Below are positions 37,756 through 49,162 of a stretch of DNA of 64,000 nucleotides, piece by piece; within the stretch, counting starts at the first letter, position 1, and every line of letters begins with the position of its first letter. A program made the position numbers and the translations under genes. Source of the stretch: Prochlorococcus sp. AG-355-B23 (GTDB taxonomy: Bacteria > Cyanobacteriota > Cyanobacteriia > PCC-6307 > Cyanobiaceae); NCBI GenBank assembly GCA_003280935.1, contig QCDJ01000002.1:1-64000 (forward strand), written 5' to 3'. Under the pieces are notes generated by a model. The model saw only the letters and a list, made by a program, of their open reading frames with translations, was not told the origin of the DNA and ran no database searches.

Positions 37756-39228
37756 TTAAGAAAAAGTATTATTCTTAGTACTTGGATACTGAATTCTTCT
37801 GTGTCGAATTCTTTTCCACACATTCAAGAATGCCCTTTTTATCAGGAAAATTTCTCCTTTCGATAAATTACTATCATCTAATTGCCCATCTTTCGCACGC
37901 GAGTAGATAATATTAGAGATTGTTTTCAACGCTTCTTTATCAGATGCATTAATGTTCATAGCTCTTAGAGCTGCTTCACATCCATCGGCAAGCATTAAAA
38001 TAGCTGTTTCTTTGGACTGAGGAATAGGACCTTTATATCTAAAATAATATTCATTAATTTCGAGATTTTTTTCTTTAGCTTTTTGAAAAAAATATCCCAT
38101 TTTAAGGGTACCTTGATGTTCAGGAATAAAATTAGCAATCAGTTTAGGTAGTCTATTTTTTCTTGCAAATTTCAATCCTTCATCAACGTGAGCCTGTAAT
38201 ACTTCTGCACTTTTAATCGGATCATCTAATTCGTCATGCGGATTTTTTAAACCATCCTGATTTTCAATAAACCAATTAGGTGCATGTAATTTGCCAATAT
38301 CATGATAAAGCGCTCCAGTTTTAATTAGATCAATATCACCACCAATCATTCTTGTTGCTTCCTCTGCTAAACCACATATAAGTAGTGTATGTTCAAAAGT
38401 ACCAGGGGCTTCTAGAGACAATCTTCTTATTAGAGGTTTCTCCTTATCAGCTAATTCGAGTAATCTTGCTTTAGTTAATAATCCGAATATAGATTCAAAA
38501 ATAGGAATAAATAAGATTGTAAAAAGCATAGCTATTGCCAATAGCAAGGAGTCAGAAAATATATCCCCATTAGCTAAAAAGAAATCTTGCTTATTAATAA
38601 GCGATATTTTATCTTTACCTATCAATATCCATTGACTCAAGAACGATCCTATGGGGACAAAAATTGATACTTGAAGTAACTGAGCTCTACTTCTTATTCT
38701 TCCTCCAAGAAGAGATACTATTGAAGCACAAACTATTAAAATAAAAAATAAATTGTTATTAATAACAATTTCTGGGTCAGGCCAAATAAGACTCGCTATT
38801 GATACCCAAGATAAAGCTGTTATGCTTCCCATCCCTTGAGATATTATTAATGCCGGTGGAATTATTATAGATAATGGACTTATGGTTGAAGCTAAGGCTA
38901 ATTTTGTAACTTGTACTGCCAAAAGAAGAGTAATGATCAGGAAGATCTGTCTTGAAGAAATTGTGGGATTCTCTTTTTTTGAAACTAATATCAAAACTCC
39001 GGAAGTAATAAGTATTTCAGTAAAGGTCAAAAACCAAGAGAACACATCCGCAATGTTTAAAGGCGAGATAAGAAGTAATTTGTAAGAAGAAATTATTGAA
39101 ATTAAAATGCATACTAAAAAAATTATGAGATTATCTATTCTTGAAATTTTAATTGGTTGTTTTACTGGGACTTGACTTCGCCTCCACAGATAAAACAATT
39201 TCTTTAAGGTAGTTGTGATGTTTTGCAC
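37756..39228 (-). CDS. Membrane HD-domain phosphohydrolase (7TM-HD/PgpH-like)
   Basis: 490 residues from a GTG at 39228. The N-terminal half has roughly six or seven membrane segments (about 30-255). The C-terminal HD domain shows FEHTLLICGLAEEA, GALYHDIGKL, AHVDEGLKFARKNRLP, PEHQGT and LADGCEAALRA, giving a full His/Asp metal site. PgpH proteins of this class degrade cyclic di-AMP, but those are about 700 residues with an extracellular sensor domain that is missing here. A cyclic-nucleotide phosphodiesterase role is an inference. Confidence 0.82.
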   Translation of the reverse strand: MQNITTTLKKLFYLWRRSQVPVKQPIKISRIDNLIIFLVCILISIISSYKLLLISPLNIADVFSWFLTFTEILITSGVLILVSKKENPTISSRQIFLIITLLLAVQVTKLALASTISPLSIIIPPALIISQGMGSITALSWVSIASLIWPDPEIVINNNLFFILIVCASIVSLLGGRIRSRAQLLQVSIFVPIGSFLSQWILIGKDKISLINKQDFFLANGDIFSDSLLLAIAMLFTILFIPIFESIFGLLTKARLLELADKEKPLIRRLSLEAPGTFEHTLLICGLAEEATRMIGGDIDLIKTGALYHDIGKLHAPNWFIENQDGLKNPHDELDDPIKSAEVLQAHVDEGLKFARKNRLPKLIANFIPEHQGTLKMGYFFQKAKEKNLEINEYYFRYKGPIPQSKETAILMLADGCEAALRAMNINASDKEALKTISNIIYSRAKDGQLDDSNLSKGEIFLIKRAFLNVWKRIRHRRIQYPSTKNNTFS

Positions 39229-39302
39229 AGAATATAGATTAATCTATTTGAATAATTTAAAATTATAGGCATGCTAGGTGTAAAAAGGAGATGTTTTTCT
39301 AA

Positions 39303-40199
39303 ATGTCATTAAAATTAGACGGTAAAAAATTATCTCTTGAAATTGAAGAAAGATTAACTGATTATATCTCTAATAATAAAATAATTGCAAAAAGAGCTCC
39401 CGGTTTAGCTGTAATAAGAATAGGTGAAGACCCCGCGAGTGGTGTATACGTCAGAAACAAGGAAAAAGCATGCTCAAGGGTTGGAATTAAAAGCTTTATC
39501 TTTCATCTAAAAGAAAGTGTAGGGCAAAAAGAAGTTGAACAATTAATAATCAAACTTAATTCTGATAAGGATATTGATGGAATGTTACTACAACTTCCCA
39601 TTCCAAAGAAGTTTGATGAGCAAAAATTGATCAGCCATATTTATCCCAGCAAAGATGTAGATGGACTAAATGAGATAAATATCGGTAAACTAGTGAAAAA
39701 TGAGCCTGCGATGAGATCATGTACACCAGCAGGAATTATTAATTTATTAAGATCCCAAAATATTACAATTAAAGGTAAGAAAATTGTTGTCATAGGAAGG
39801 AGTTTGCTTGTTGGGAAACCCCTATCGCTTATGTTGTTGAATCTCGATGGTACGGTAACAATTACTCACTCAAAAACATTAAATTTGAATGAAGTTTGCA
39901 GAGAAGCCGACATTCTAATTGCTGCTGCAGGAAAACCCAATCTTGTAGATTCAAGTTTTGTTAAAGAAGGAGCAGTAATTATTGATGTTGGGATACATAG
40001 ATTAAAAAGTTCCGATAAAAATCAAACCAGATTATGTGGCGATGTATTATTAGAGGATGTCATTTCAAAAGTATTTGCTTACACACCTGTACCAGGAGGT
40101 GTTGGACCAATGACAGTAACAATGTTACTTGTAAATACTATTTTTAGCTGGCAAAAACAATTTGGTTTATCATCAACTCTTAATGACCTTTTGCCATAA
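39303..40199 (+). CDS. folD: Bifunctional methylenetetrahydrofolate dehydrogenase/cyclohydrolase FolD
   Basis: 298 residues. Catalytic Lys region [14 protein letters not shown] near 48-61, [14 protein letters not shown] near 117-130, NADP site [17 protein letters not shown] near 163, and C-terminal [14 protein letters not shown] near 263. It interconverts 5,10-methylene- and 10-formyl-THF. AAGGAG lies 12 bases before the ATG, slightly far for a ribosome-binding site. It is followed 36 bases later by crtE on the same strand. Confidence 0.97.
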   Translation: MSLKLDGKKLSLEIEERLTDYISNNKIIAKRAPGLAVIRIGEDPASGVYVRNKEKACSRVGIKSFIFHLKESVGQKEVEQLIIKLNSDKDIDGMLLQLPIPKKFDEQKLISHIYPSKDVDGLNEINIGKLVKNEPAMRSCTPAGIINLLRSQNITIKGKKIVVIGRSLLVGKPLSLMLLNLDGTVTITHSKTLNLNEVCREADILIAAAGKPNLVDSSFVKEGAVIIDVGIHRLKSSDKNQTRLCGDVLLEDVISKVFAYTPVPGGVGPMTVTMLLVNTIFSWQKQFGLSSTLNDLLP

Positions 40200-40235
40200 T
40201 TCCAAGATGAAATTTTTTTTTACTGAAGGTATAAA

Positions 40236-41138
40236 ATGACTGAAGTTATAAAAAGTATTTCTGATTTTGAAAAATATCTTAAAAAAACAAAACAGGTTGT
40301 GGAAGAAGCACTTGATTTTTCCTTGGGCCCTGAGAATCCAGAAAAATTAAGAGAATCGATGAGATATTCCCTTTTAGCTGGGGGGAAAAGAATACGTCCA
40401 ATTTTATGTTTAGCATCTTGCTCACTGGCTGGAGGAGACCCCTCTCTTGCAGTTCCTACTGCTGTAGCAATAGAAATGATCCATACAATGTCCTTGATTC
40501 ATGATGATCTACCCGCCATGGATAATGATGACTTGAGGAGAGGCAGGCCGACAAATCATATAGTATATGGAGATGCAATAGCTATTCTTGCAGGCGATGC
40601 TTTATTGACAAGGGCCTTTGAAATGGTCTCTTTGAGAAGCCCTGGTGTCGATCCAAATAGATTATTAAATGTAGTTGGCGAATTATCTCTAGTTGCTGGT
40701 GCACCAGGCTTAGTAGGGGGACAAGTTGTTGATTTGGAATGCGAAGGCAAAGAAGTCGACCTTGAAACTCTCGAATATATTCATCTTCACAAGACTGGGG
40801 CTTTATTAAAAGCCTGCGTAAGAACAGGCGCTATGATCGCAGGCGCTAACAAAAAACTATTAGAAGCTCTGACAACATATGCAGAAGGAATTGGCTTAGC
40901 CTTCCAAATAATAGATGATATTCTTGATTTAACTTCCAGTAGTGAAAAGCTTGGTAAAACTGCCGGCAAAGATCTATTAGCTGACAAAACTACTTACCCT
41001 AAATTACTTGGAATGGAGGAATCAAAGAAAAGAGCATTTGATTTAGTTGAAAAAGCGAAAAAAGCAATTGAACCTTGGGGTGCAGATGCAAAGTATTTAA
41101 TATCGTTAGCCGACTTTATTACAAATAGAGATAGATAA
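40236..41138 (+). CDS. crtE: Geranylgeranyl diphosphate synthase
   Basis: 300 residues. First Asp-rich motif in [24 protein letters not shown] (about 86-109) and second in FQIIDDILD near 228-236; GGKRIRP at 50-56 binds the diphosphate. This is the short-chain trans-prenyltransferase family; in cyanobacteria the single gene makes GGPP for carotenoids and the chlorophyll phytyl tail. It precedes the DUF212 gene by 13 bases. Confidence 0.94.
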   Translation: MTEVIKSISDFEKYLKKTKQVVEEALDFSLGPENPEKLRESMRYSLLAGGKRIRPILCLASCSLAGGDPSLAVPTAVAIEMIHTMSLIHDDLPAMDNDDLRRGRPTNHIVYGDAIAILAGDALLTRAFEMVSLRSPGVDPNRLLNVVGELSLVAGAPGLVGGQVVDLECEGKEVDLETLEYIHLHKTGALLKACVRTGAMIAGANKKLLEALTTYAEGIGLAFQIIDDILDLTSSSEKLGKTAGKDLLADKTTYPKLLGMEESKKRAFDLVEKAKKAIEPWGADAKYLISLADFITNRDR

Positions 41139-41151
41139 TTTTTTTTAATTT

Positions 41152-41631
41152 ATGTCTGAGTTTTTTTCCTTTTTTAATAATTCAGTTCTTTTCTGGAGCC
41201 TATTATCCTGTTTGCTAGCTCAATTTTGTAAAATTGTATTCAATTTTTTTTCAACTGGAGAGATAAAATTTGGAATTATGTACGAAACTGGTGGTATGCC
41301 CTCAAGTCATTCCGCCTTAATAACTGGTGCCACATCTGGTATAGGTTATGAATTAGGATTTGATAACGCAATATTTGCATTATCAGTTGCTGTAGCACTA
41401 ATAGTTATGTATGACGCTAGTGGTGTTCGAAAATCAGCAGGAATTCAAGCTGCAGAAATTAATAAACTATCAAAAAAACTAGATCCTCAATCTGAATTAA
41501 TGTTAAAAGAAACCTTGGGTCATACAAAAATTGAGGTCTTGGTAGGGAGCTTTTTAGGACCATTAATCACTTTACCAGGAATGTTTTTTTTAGGTTCTCC
41601 TCTCAAAATATTTTATTTAATAATAAATTAA
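41152..41631 (+). CDS. Divergent PAP2 (DUF212) family membrane protein
   Basis: 159 residues, three to four hydrophobic segments. The signature GGMPSSHSALITGATSGIG (about 47-65) and YDASGVRKSAGIQAAEIN (about 85-102) define DUF212, a divergent acid phosphatase/vanadium-peroxidase fold. The substrate may be a prenyl or lipid phosphate, which would suit its place right after crtE, but this is unproven. Its TAA shares TTAA with the convergent cobB stop. Confidence 0.88.
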   Translation: MSEFFSFFNNSVLFWSLLSCLLAQFCKIVFNFFSTGEIKFGIMYETGGMPSSHSALITGATSGIGYELGFDNAIFALSVAVALIVMYDASGVRKSAGIQAAEINKLSKKLDPQSELMLKETLGHTKIEVLVGSFLGPLITLPGMFFLGSPLKIFYLIIN

Positions 41632-43019
41632 GAACGCTTTGAAAAACTGATTTGGGTAGCATCTATAAAGTTTTTTGCGACTTCTGGAGAACTTGGCAAA
41701 TGTAAGTGAATCCAACTTGCATGTAATTTTTCATCAAAAAAGCCCTCATTTTTGTATTCGGTTTTCCAAGATTTAATTTTCCATGGTGAAGAAAGTTTCT
41801 TCTGATGATCAGCATTTCCAAAATCAAGTTCAGAGAAATTATTTTCAATTTCCCAATAATGAAATTCATGTCCTCTAATTAATTGATTTTGTTTAATAAT
41901 CGGAGTATCTTTTAAACCCTCAATGTATCTATAACCTACTGAAAGTTTACTTTTTTTTGATCTAAAAGGCAGGATGCCACTCATTTTATGATTATTACCA
42001 TTTTCATCTTTAATGAGGTCTCCTAAAATCATCATTCCCCCGCACTCAGCATATATAAATCCATTTTTGCGGAATTTCCTTAACGAATTTAAGCTTTTAG
42101 TAGAGTTACTTATATGATTAGCATATTTTTCAGGGAATCCTCCGGGAATAATTAAAGAAGAAGCCTCATTAGGTATTTCTTCATCTTCAAAAATACTCCA
42201 TGAAATCAATGGTATGCCTATTTCACTCAAAAACTCCTTTGTTTCAGGGTATTGAAAATGAAAGATTTTATCTTCTGCAATTGCGATAGGTTTACAATTG
42301 TCTATTTTAAAATCTTTAAAATTGACAGACTTAAATATTTTCTTTTGAGGAGATTTCAGGAATTTAATGAGCGAAAATACATCAAGATTTCTTTCAGCGA
42401 AATTTGCAAAATACTCTACATCAATTTCTTTTCCATTATCCATTGGAGATATCAAACCTAAATTAGCTTTGTTCAAAGTTATTTTTGAATCAGATGGTAA
42501 AAAACCAAGAATATCGATGTCTTCATTTTTAAAAACTTCTTTGATTAAATTTTTATGTCTATCTGAATTAACGTTGTTAAATATAATTCCTGCTATTGAC
42601 AACTCACTATCGAAATCTCTAAAACCTCGAATAGTCGCCAAAAGAGAAGCTACCTGACCTCTAGCATTAACAATAAAGATTATTGGAACATTGAGAAGTT
42701 TAGAGATATTTGCTGTGCTGGAATAGGTTGTTGCTCCTAATCCATCAAACAGACCCATTGCTCCTTCAATTAGTGTGAATTCATATTTCAAAGAATGTTT
42801 TAAAAAACTTTCTTGAACCCATTCCTCACCACTTAAAAAAATATCTAGATTCCTACAAATAGGTTGCCCAATTGAACTAAGTTGTTGTTGATCAAGATAA
42901 TCTGGGCCAACCTTGAAAGTTTGTATCTTTATACCTTTTGAGAACGCCCAACAAGATAGCAAAAGCGATAATGTAGTTTTCCCACTATCAGTAGAAGGCG
43001 AAGATATTACACAAGGCAT
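41628..43019 (-). CDS. cobB: Cobyrinic acid a,c-diamide synthase
   Basis: 463 residues. N-terminal P-loop SSPSTDSGKTTLSLLL at 6-21, then VGPDYLDQQ near 38 and EGAMGLFDGLG near 85. The C-terminal glutaminase domain has Cys in YAECGGMMILGD near 330 and ends LHLPSSPEVAKNF. It amidates the a and c side chains of cobyrinate in (pseudo)cobalamin synthesis. It follows opcA by three bases, so the gene for a B12 step sits in the zwf-opcA transcript. Confidence 0.94.
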   Translation of the reverse strand: MPCVISSPSTDSGKTTLSLLLSCWAFSKGIKIQTFKVGPDYLDQQQLSSIGQPICRNLDIFLSGEEWVQESFLKHSLKYEFTLIEGAMGLFDGLGATTYSSTANISKLLNVPIIFIVNARGQVASLLATIRGFRDFDSELSIAGIIFNNVNSDRHKNLIKEVFKNEDIDILGFLPSDSKITLNKANLGLISPMDNGKEIDVEYFANFAERNLDVFSLIKFLKSPQKKIFKSVNFKDFKIDNCKPIAIAEDKIFHFQYPETKEFLSEIGIPLISWSIFEDEEIPNEASSLIIPGGFPEKYANHISNSTKSLNSLRKFRKNGFIYAECGGMMILGDLIKDENGNNHKMSGILPFRSKKSKLSVGYRYIEGLKDTPIIKQNQLIRGHEFHYWEIENNFSELDFGNADHQKKLSSPWKIKSWKTEYKNEGFFDEKLHASWIHLHLPSSPEVAKNFIDATQISFSKRS

Positions 43020-43022
43020 CTA

Positions 43023-44324
43023 TTAGTTGTTAAAACCGTTAAAAATTTGAAGGGCTATTTCAATAGAATTTTCAAAAAGAGGACTGGTATTTCCTCTACT
43101 ACTTCCCAATAATTTACTAACATCGGACTCTGATGTAGAAAAAGAATTTGGAACAACTTGTTCTATTAATTCCATATTAGCCATTCCCCCTGCTTCAAGT
43201 CGCATACATTCTACTGATTCACAGCCAAGTATTACACAAGTGTTATTTTTTTGAACCTCACTAATTTTTGAAATCAGCCTCAATCCAATAACTTGTCCTA
43301 AATGTATACTTGGATTTCCCAAAGATAAGGGATTAATTGATGCAGAAATTATTTCGCCATTAATTCTTTCAAACTCTATTTTTGTTGATTCTGTATCCCT
43401 TTCAACTCTTATAAAAGACCAACCAAGTTTATCGCTAATCCATGAAATCAAAAACAAAGCTTGAATCATATGATCTCCTGCGATATCAATGTCAATATCA
43501 GTAATATGATCTAAAATTGGTCTCCTTGAAGGCGGATCAAAAATCATTGCCAATGATTCCCTCCAATTTTTCAATCTAACCCAATTCAAATCATTAATAG
43601 CTTTATTTGAATTATTTAATTGATCTAAAACTTTTAAACATCTTTGAGGCGATCCAAGAGCGGTATCAATTATTAACCTTAGACCATAATTAGTAAAATA
43701 TTCGAAGATTTCAGGCGATTCATCCAAGCTTCCATTCCACCACAACCATGAAGGTAATTCATCAATAGATAATTCCTCAATTATTTTTAAACCTTTATTA
43801 GATATTGTGGCCGAGCCCCCCCTAATAACAACTAAATCCCCACATATAGGTTGCATAGCTGTAGTATCACCTAATGGACAGTAAGCGGATACATAAGTTT
43901 TGATATCTGAATTTTTATTTAATGTTGGCGCTAGAGTTATTAATCTTCTTGGATTCAATGTACTTATTGATGATTCAAAAAATTGTCCTCTAAAATCTTC
44001 AAAGTCTTTATTAGATAAATTTTCCTTCAACAAATTCAATAATTCTTTACTATTAAGGGAAGTAGCGATGGGAAGTCCTTGATCTAATATAAATTTTTTT
44101 GCAACTTCGATTATCTCTGGACTAAAATTTCCAGTAATTGGTCCATTCACTAATCCCTTTTGAACTAAACATTGTTCAAGCCAAGCAGGCTGCCAGACCA
44201 TTAAAGTAAAAGTATTAGCTCCACTATTATCTTTATCTTCTGAAATCCATAATTTATTAAGGTAATTAGAAATTTCCTGATAAGGCAACTCTAAAGGGGT
44301 TTGGAGTGTTAGTTGAGGTTTCAT
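43023..44324 (-). CDS. opcA: Glucose-6-phosphate dehydrogenase assembly protein OpcA
   Basis: 433 residues, the usual cyanobacterial length. Recognised by FTLMVWQPAWLEQCLVQKGLVNGPITG near 41-67, a typical OpcA N-terminal stretch, and by position 2 bases after zwf. OpcA is the allosteric partner that activates Zwf in the dark. Two Cys (CLVQ near 53 and CESVECMRLEAGG near 372) may be sites of thioredoxin-linked redox control, known for OpcA in other cyanobacteria. Confidence 0.93.
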   Translation of the reverse strand: MKPQLTLQTPLELPYQEISNYLNKLWISEDKDNSGANTFTLMVWQPAWLEQCLVQKGLVNGPITGNFSPEIIEVAKKFILDQGLPIATSLNSKELLNLLKENLSNKDFEDFRGQFFESSISTLNPRRLITLAPTLNKNSDIKTYVSAYCPLGDTTAMQPICGDLVVIRGGSATISNKGLKIIEELSIDELPSWLWWNGSLDESPEIFEYFTNYGLRLIIDTALGSPQRCLKVLDQLNNSNKAINDLNWVRLKNWRESLAMIFDPPSRRPILDHITDIDIDIAGDHMIQALFLISWISDKLGWSFIRVERDTESTKIEFERINGEIISASINPLSLGNPSIHLGQVIGLRLISKISEVQKNNTCVILGCESVECMRLEAGGMANMELIEQVVPNSFSTSESDVSKLLGSSRGNTSPLFENSIEIALQIFNGFNN

Positions 44325-44326
44325 TT

Positions 44327-45850
44327 TTAAGGTCTACGCCAGAAAATATTATCTTTTGAAATTAATTGATCAGACTCAGGAGGTCCCCACGTCATAGATT
44401 CATAATTATAAATAGGTAACTTCCAAGGAGAATTATCCATCAATTCTATTAATGGCGTATAAAGTTTCCAGGCTGCCTCCACTTCATCACTGCGAGTAAA
44501 TAACGTTGGGTCAGAAAGCATTGCATCAGCTAATAATCTTACATAGCCTTCATCTGAGGGTTCTCCAAATGATTTATCATAAGAAAATTCCATCTCAACA
44601 GGTCTTGATTTCATTCCAGAACCAGGAGATTTTACCTCAAATTTAAAAGTAGCTCCTTCATTGGGCTGAATTCTAAGGATAAGTTGATTAGGGGCAGGAT
44701 TTATTATTGTTGATTCAAATAAATGAACAGGAACATCTTTAAAAGTCAAGACTATTTCTCCAAGTCTTTTAGGGAGTCTTTTACCTGTTCTCAAATAAAA
44801 AGGAACCCCTTGCCAACGCCAGTTATCAACGAAAACTTTTGTAGCGATATAAGTTTCTGTTGTGCTATTACAATTAACACCATCTTCCTGCCTATATCCT
44901 TTGAGTCGATTTGAAATATTTCCTCCCTCTCCATATTGACCTCTTATGCAACAATTCCACGGTTCATTTTCGTCAGCAAGTTTTGAAGCTTGAAGAACCT
45001 TAGCTTTTTCATTTCTTATTGCTTCTGGTTCAAACTTTCCAGGAGGTTCCATAGCTGTAACAGCAAGCATTTGAGTCATATGATTTTGAAGCATATCCCT
45101 TAAAGCACCAGAGCTTTCGTAATAACCTGCTCTGTCTTCAACACCCACAGTTTCAGATGAAGTGATTTGAACACTTGATATATAATTTCTGTTCCAGATT
45201 GGTTCAAAAATAGTATTAGCAAACCTCAAAACAAGAATATTCTGAACTGTTTCTTTACCTAAATAATGATCAATTCTATAAATCTGACTTTCTTCAGCGC
45301 AACTTTGAACGATCTTATTCAATTTTTTTGCACTTGAATAATCCCTTCCAAAAGGTTTTTCTATCACTAAACGACTTTTCTTAGGGTCATCTAAAAGGCC
45401 GGCGGCTTTAAGAGCTTTACATCCACTTGAATAGAAATTCGGAGATACTGATAAATAGAATGTTCTATTCCCATGAGTAGCTTGTGTTTTATCAATTTCA
45501 TTTAATCTTCTAGAAAGCCTTACTACATGATCACTTTGTTGTAAATCAACTGGTTCATAGAAAAGATAATTAGAAAATTGTTCCCACTCCCTTTCTTTAC
45601 CAGATATTTGATTTAATAGCTTTACTTTCATCTTGTCTCTAAACTCATCATCAGTCCAAGGTCTTCTCGCACAACCAACTATTCCAAATTCGCTAGGAAT
45701 TCTTCTTTGCAAATAGAGTTCAAATAAGGCTGGTATTAATTTTCTATGAGTAAGGTCTCCACTAGCACCAAATATCACTAAGCATTGTGGAGATATAACT
45801 CTTTCCTGCCGTAAACCTAATCTTAGAGGATTACTTAAAATTGAAGGCAT
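44327..45850 (-). CDS. zwf: Glucose-6-phosphate 1-dehydrogenase
   Basis: 507 residues. NADP site VIFGASGDLTHRKLIPALFELY near 26-47, active-site RIDHYLGKETVQN near 198, and FYLRTGKRLPKR near 352. It is the first enzyme of the oxidative pentose phosphate pathway, the main source of NADPH at night. It leads the zwf-opcA-cobB operon; the 110-base upstream gap holds poly-T tracts but no promoter I can defend. Confidence 0.97.
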   Translation of the reverse strand: MPSILSNPLRLGLRQERVISPQCLVIFGASGDLTHRKLIPALFELYLQRRIPSEFGIVGCARRPWTDDEFRDKMKVKLLNQISGKEREWEQFSNYLFYEPVDLQQSDHVVRLSRRLNEIDKTQATHGNRTFYLSVSPNFYSSGCKALKAAGLLDDPKKSRLVIEKPFGRDYSSAKKLNKIVQSCAEESQIYRIDHYLGKETVQNILVLRFANTIFEPIWNRNYISSVQITSSETVGVEDRAGYYESSGALRDMLQNHMTQMLAVTAMEPPGKFEPEAIRNEKAKVLQASKLADENEPWNCCIRGQYGEGGNISNRLKGYRQEDGVNCNSTTETYIATKVFVDNWRWQGVPFYLRTGKRLPKRLGEIVLTFKDVPVHLFESTIINPAPNQLILRIQPNEGATFKFEVKSPGSGMKSRPVEMEFSYDKSFGEPSDEGYVRLLADAMLSDPTLFTRSDEVEAAWKLYTPLIELMDNSPWKLPIYNYESMTWGPPESDQLISKDNIFWRRP

Positions 45851-45960
45851 ATTTTTAGTATTCTTTTTTTAAAATCCTCTTTTTTTTTAATATTAGCTAC
45901 ATATTGTGTCTAAACCAAAAAGTATTTAGTTGGTGAAACTTAAATCTAAATATCAAAGAT

Positions 45961-47091
<1,131 letters not shown>

Positions 47092-47131
47092 TTAGATTTC
47101 TTTTATAAAAGATTATCAATTTGTAGTTTAA

Positions 47132-47150
47132 TTTGTAGTGATTTTACAAA
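47132..47150. promoter_or_regulatory. Inverted repeat upstream of petH
   Basis: TTTGTA - 7 bases - TACAAA, perfect 6-base arms, in the divergent petH/SRPBCC gap, 44 bases upstream of the petH ATG. It resembles the NtcA site GTA-N8-TAC, but the spacing is seven instead of eight, so it may be an operator for another factor or a chance match. Confidence 0.3.
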
Positions 47151-47269
47151 AATGGTTACGTTTTGAGATCGGGATAAATAAAAGAAATTATTTTAATTTT
47201 TCAGTATTTGTTGTTTTTATCAGTATAGTTACACAGAAATAATTTTTTATCTAATTAAAAAATTCATTT

Positions 47270-47812
47270 ATGAATAATCCTCAAGAATCAGAAGATCATT
47301 CTAAGAACAATGATTACAGGACAATTGAGCAGACGATGGAGAAGTTCTCCGGTGGGACAAGACGACTGGCAGCTCAACTTACAACTTCTGCAAGTTTTGA
47401 TTCTTTGTGGAATGTTTTAACAGATTATGATCGGCTAAGTCTCTACATACCAAATCTTTTATCGAGCAAAAAAATATTTCAGAAGGGAAATAATGTCCAC
47501 CTTAAACAAGTTGGGGCTCAGGATTTCCTTGGCATGAAGTTTTCAGCTGAAGTAACTGTAGATTTATTTGAAAATAAGGAGCTTGGCCTCTTAAAATTTA
47601 ATTTAATAAAAGGAGATTTTAGAAAGTTTGAGGGTAGTTGGAAAATTCAAAATATTAAAAATACTTCAACAAACTCATTAATTTATGATCTTACTGTTCA
47701 AGGTTGTCAGTGGATGCCAATAGGGATGATAGAGAAAAGACTGAAAAAGGATCTTTCAGAAAATTTAATTGCCGTGGATAGGCAAGCAAAATCATCAAGA
47801 AAATCTTTATAG
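47270..47812 (+). CDS. SRPBCC/cyclase-like protein (START superfamily)
   Basis: 180 residues, soluble. The core TSASFDSLWNVLTDYDRLSLYIPNLLSSKKI (about 37-68) followed by LKQVGAQ and FEGSWKIQ fits the polyketide cyclase/dehydrase or coenzyme Q-binding SRPBCC fold, a hydrophobic ligand pocket. The ligand is unknown. The first 25 residues are polar and variable. It lies upstream of and convergent with tRNA-Glu; divergent from petH. Confidence 0.8.
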   Translation: MNNPQESEDHSKNNDYRTIEQTMEKFSGGTRRLAAQLTTSASFDSLWNVLTDYDRLSLYIPNLLSSKKIFQKGNNVHLKQVGAQDFLGMKFSAEVTVDLFENKELGLLKFNLIKGDFRKFEGSWKIQNIKNTSTNSLIYDLTVQGCQWMPIGMIEKRLKKDLSENLIAVDRQAKSSRKSL

Positions 47813-47823
47813 ATTTAAATTAA

Positions 47824-47896
47824 TAGCCCCAAGGGGATTCGAACCCCTGTCGCCTCCGTGAAAGGGAGGTGTCCTAGGCCTCTAGACGATGGGGCC
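47824..47896 (-). tRNA. trnE: tRNA-Glu (UUC)
   Basis: 73 nt on the minus strand beginning GGCCCCATCG. The anticodon loop CTTTCAC gives anticodon UUC (47862-47860). The acceptor stem pairs positions 1-7 with 66-72, with a G1-U72 pair as is usual in cyanobacterial and plastid tRNA-Glu. The T arm contains GTTCGAATCC. CCA is not encoded. Besides translation, this tRNA supplies glutamate for 5-aminolevulinate and so for chlorophyll. Confidence 0.97.
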
Positions 47897-47937
47897 AGGA
47901 ATTTAGCATAACAGCTTATTAAAAACTAAGAGTAAGG

Positions 47938-49056
47938 CTAGCCTTTCGTCAAGTATTGTTGCTCTTTGTTTTGTCCTTGCCACACAGGAACTGTGAAATG
48001 GAAGCAGGAACCTTCCCCTACTTCAGATACTACCCATATTCTTCCTCCATGGACTTGTACTATTCTCCTGCATACTGACAACCCTATACCAAATCCTGAA
48101 GTTCCTTCAGAAGTCTGGGGAAGTCTAACCCTATCAAGAAAAATTCTTTTTTGTTCGCTCAAAGGAATTCCTGCACCTTTGTCACAAATTGTTATTTCTA
48201 CCCATTGATTTGTCTTATGAATCATAGTGATTTTTATAAATCCAGAATCTTTAGAAAATTTAATAGCATTTTCAATTAAATTTAAAAATACTTGCCTCAT
48301 TCTTCTTTGATCTGCAAATACACTTGGCAAATCAGATGGAATATCAGTATCAATTTCAATATTCCTTAATCTCCAGAATTTTTCTAATTCAAGTATTACT
48401 TCAGCACTAATATTACCTAAATCAATTTTCTGAGGATTAAATAATGCTTCCCATTTGGTTGTTCCAACCTCTAAAAGATCCTGAGATAAGAGTTCAATCT
48501 CTTCAAGACGTCTTTTAATAACCTCCTGCAATTTGGAAATATCTATTTGTCCGAGTTTTTGACTTTGAACAGCCAAAGTAGCAGCAGTTAAAGGTGTTCT
48601 TAATTCATGCGCGACCATTCTTAATAATCTTTCCTGAGATTCTATTCTTTTTGTTAATGTCTCATTTTCTTGTCTTAAAACAAGAAGTTCGTCTTCCAAT
48701 AGAAATTCTTTTTGAGTTCTTGTTGAATCAATTTTGGATGGCTGCAAATTAATCCCAAGATTTTTTGTTAAGCCTTCCTGTGACCACCTTGGTAACCATT
48801 TTTGCAACTGAGAGAAAATATTACTTCCAGCAAAAATTTGTTTTGGAGCTGGGGAAACCTTTATAAGAGCAGGGATAGCGACTAATCTATGTAATTCAAG
48901 TAATTCTGGTTGCTTTGTGGGTTCTGAGATCTGAAGAGATGTCTCAAATTCACAATCATCTGATTCTAAATAAGCTATTAGGGACTTAATATCATTACTA
49001 GAAAGTTGATTTCTAGCTGCCACAAGTATTAATTTTAGCTCTTTTTTATCATTCAA
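47938..49056 (-). CDS. sasA: Clock output sensor histidine kinase SasA
   Basis: 372 residues from a TTG at 49056, backed by a good Shine-Dalgarno (AGAGGA, six bases upstream) and no in-frame ATG nearby. N-terminal KaiB-like thioredoxin-fold domain (about 7-95), then the H-box with His150 in [12 protein letters not shown]-box [16 protein letters not shown] near 255, and G-boxes CDKGAGIPL and [10 protein letters not shown]. SasA senses KaiC and phosphorylates RpaA to drive day/night expression. Length and order match the family; kai genes are not in the window. Confidence 0.94.
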   Translation of the reverse strand: MNDKKELKLILVAARNQLSSNDIKSLIAYLESDDCEFETSLQISEPTKQPELLELHRLVAIPALIKVSPAPKQIFAGSNIFSQLQKWLPRWSQEGLTKNLGINLQPSKIDSTRTQKEFLLEDELLVLRQENETLTKRIESQERLLRMVAHELRTPLTAATLAVQSQKLGQIDISKLQEVIKRRLEEIELLSQDLLEVGTTKWEALFNPQKIDLGNISAEVILELEKFWRLRNIEIDTDIPSDLPSVFADQRRMRQVFLNLIENAIKFSKDSGFIKITMIHKTNQWVEITICDKGAGIPLSEQKRIFLDRVRLPQTSEGTSGFGIGLSVCRRIVQVHGGRIWVVSEVGEGSCFHFTVPVWQGQNKEQQYLTKG

Positions 49057-49162
49057 ATGAATTCCTCTGAAGTGTTGAAAAGCTGTTAATCCTTATAAAC
49101 ACCTTAAGATATTTTTTTTTATTTTACAGATAGGCTATTAAATAAATAGGACTTTTTTATAA

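Noticed and set aside
47132..47150. NtcA box upstream of petH
   Set aside because: The spacing is seven bases, not the eight of GTA-N8-TAC, so it was kept only as an unassigned inverted repeat.
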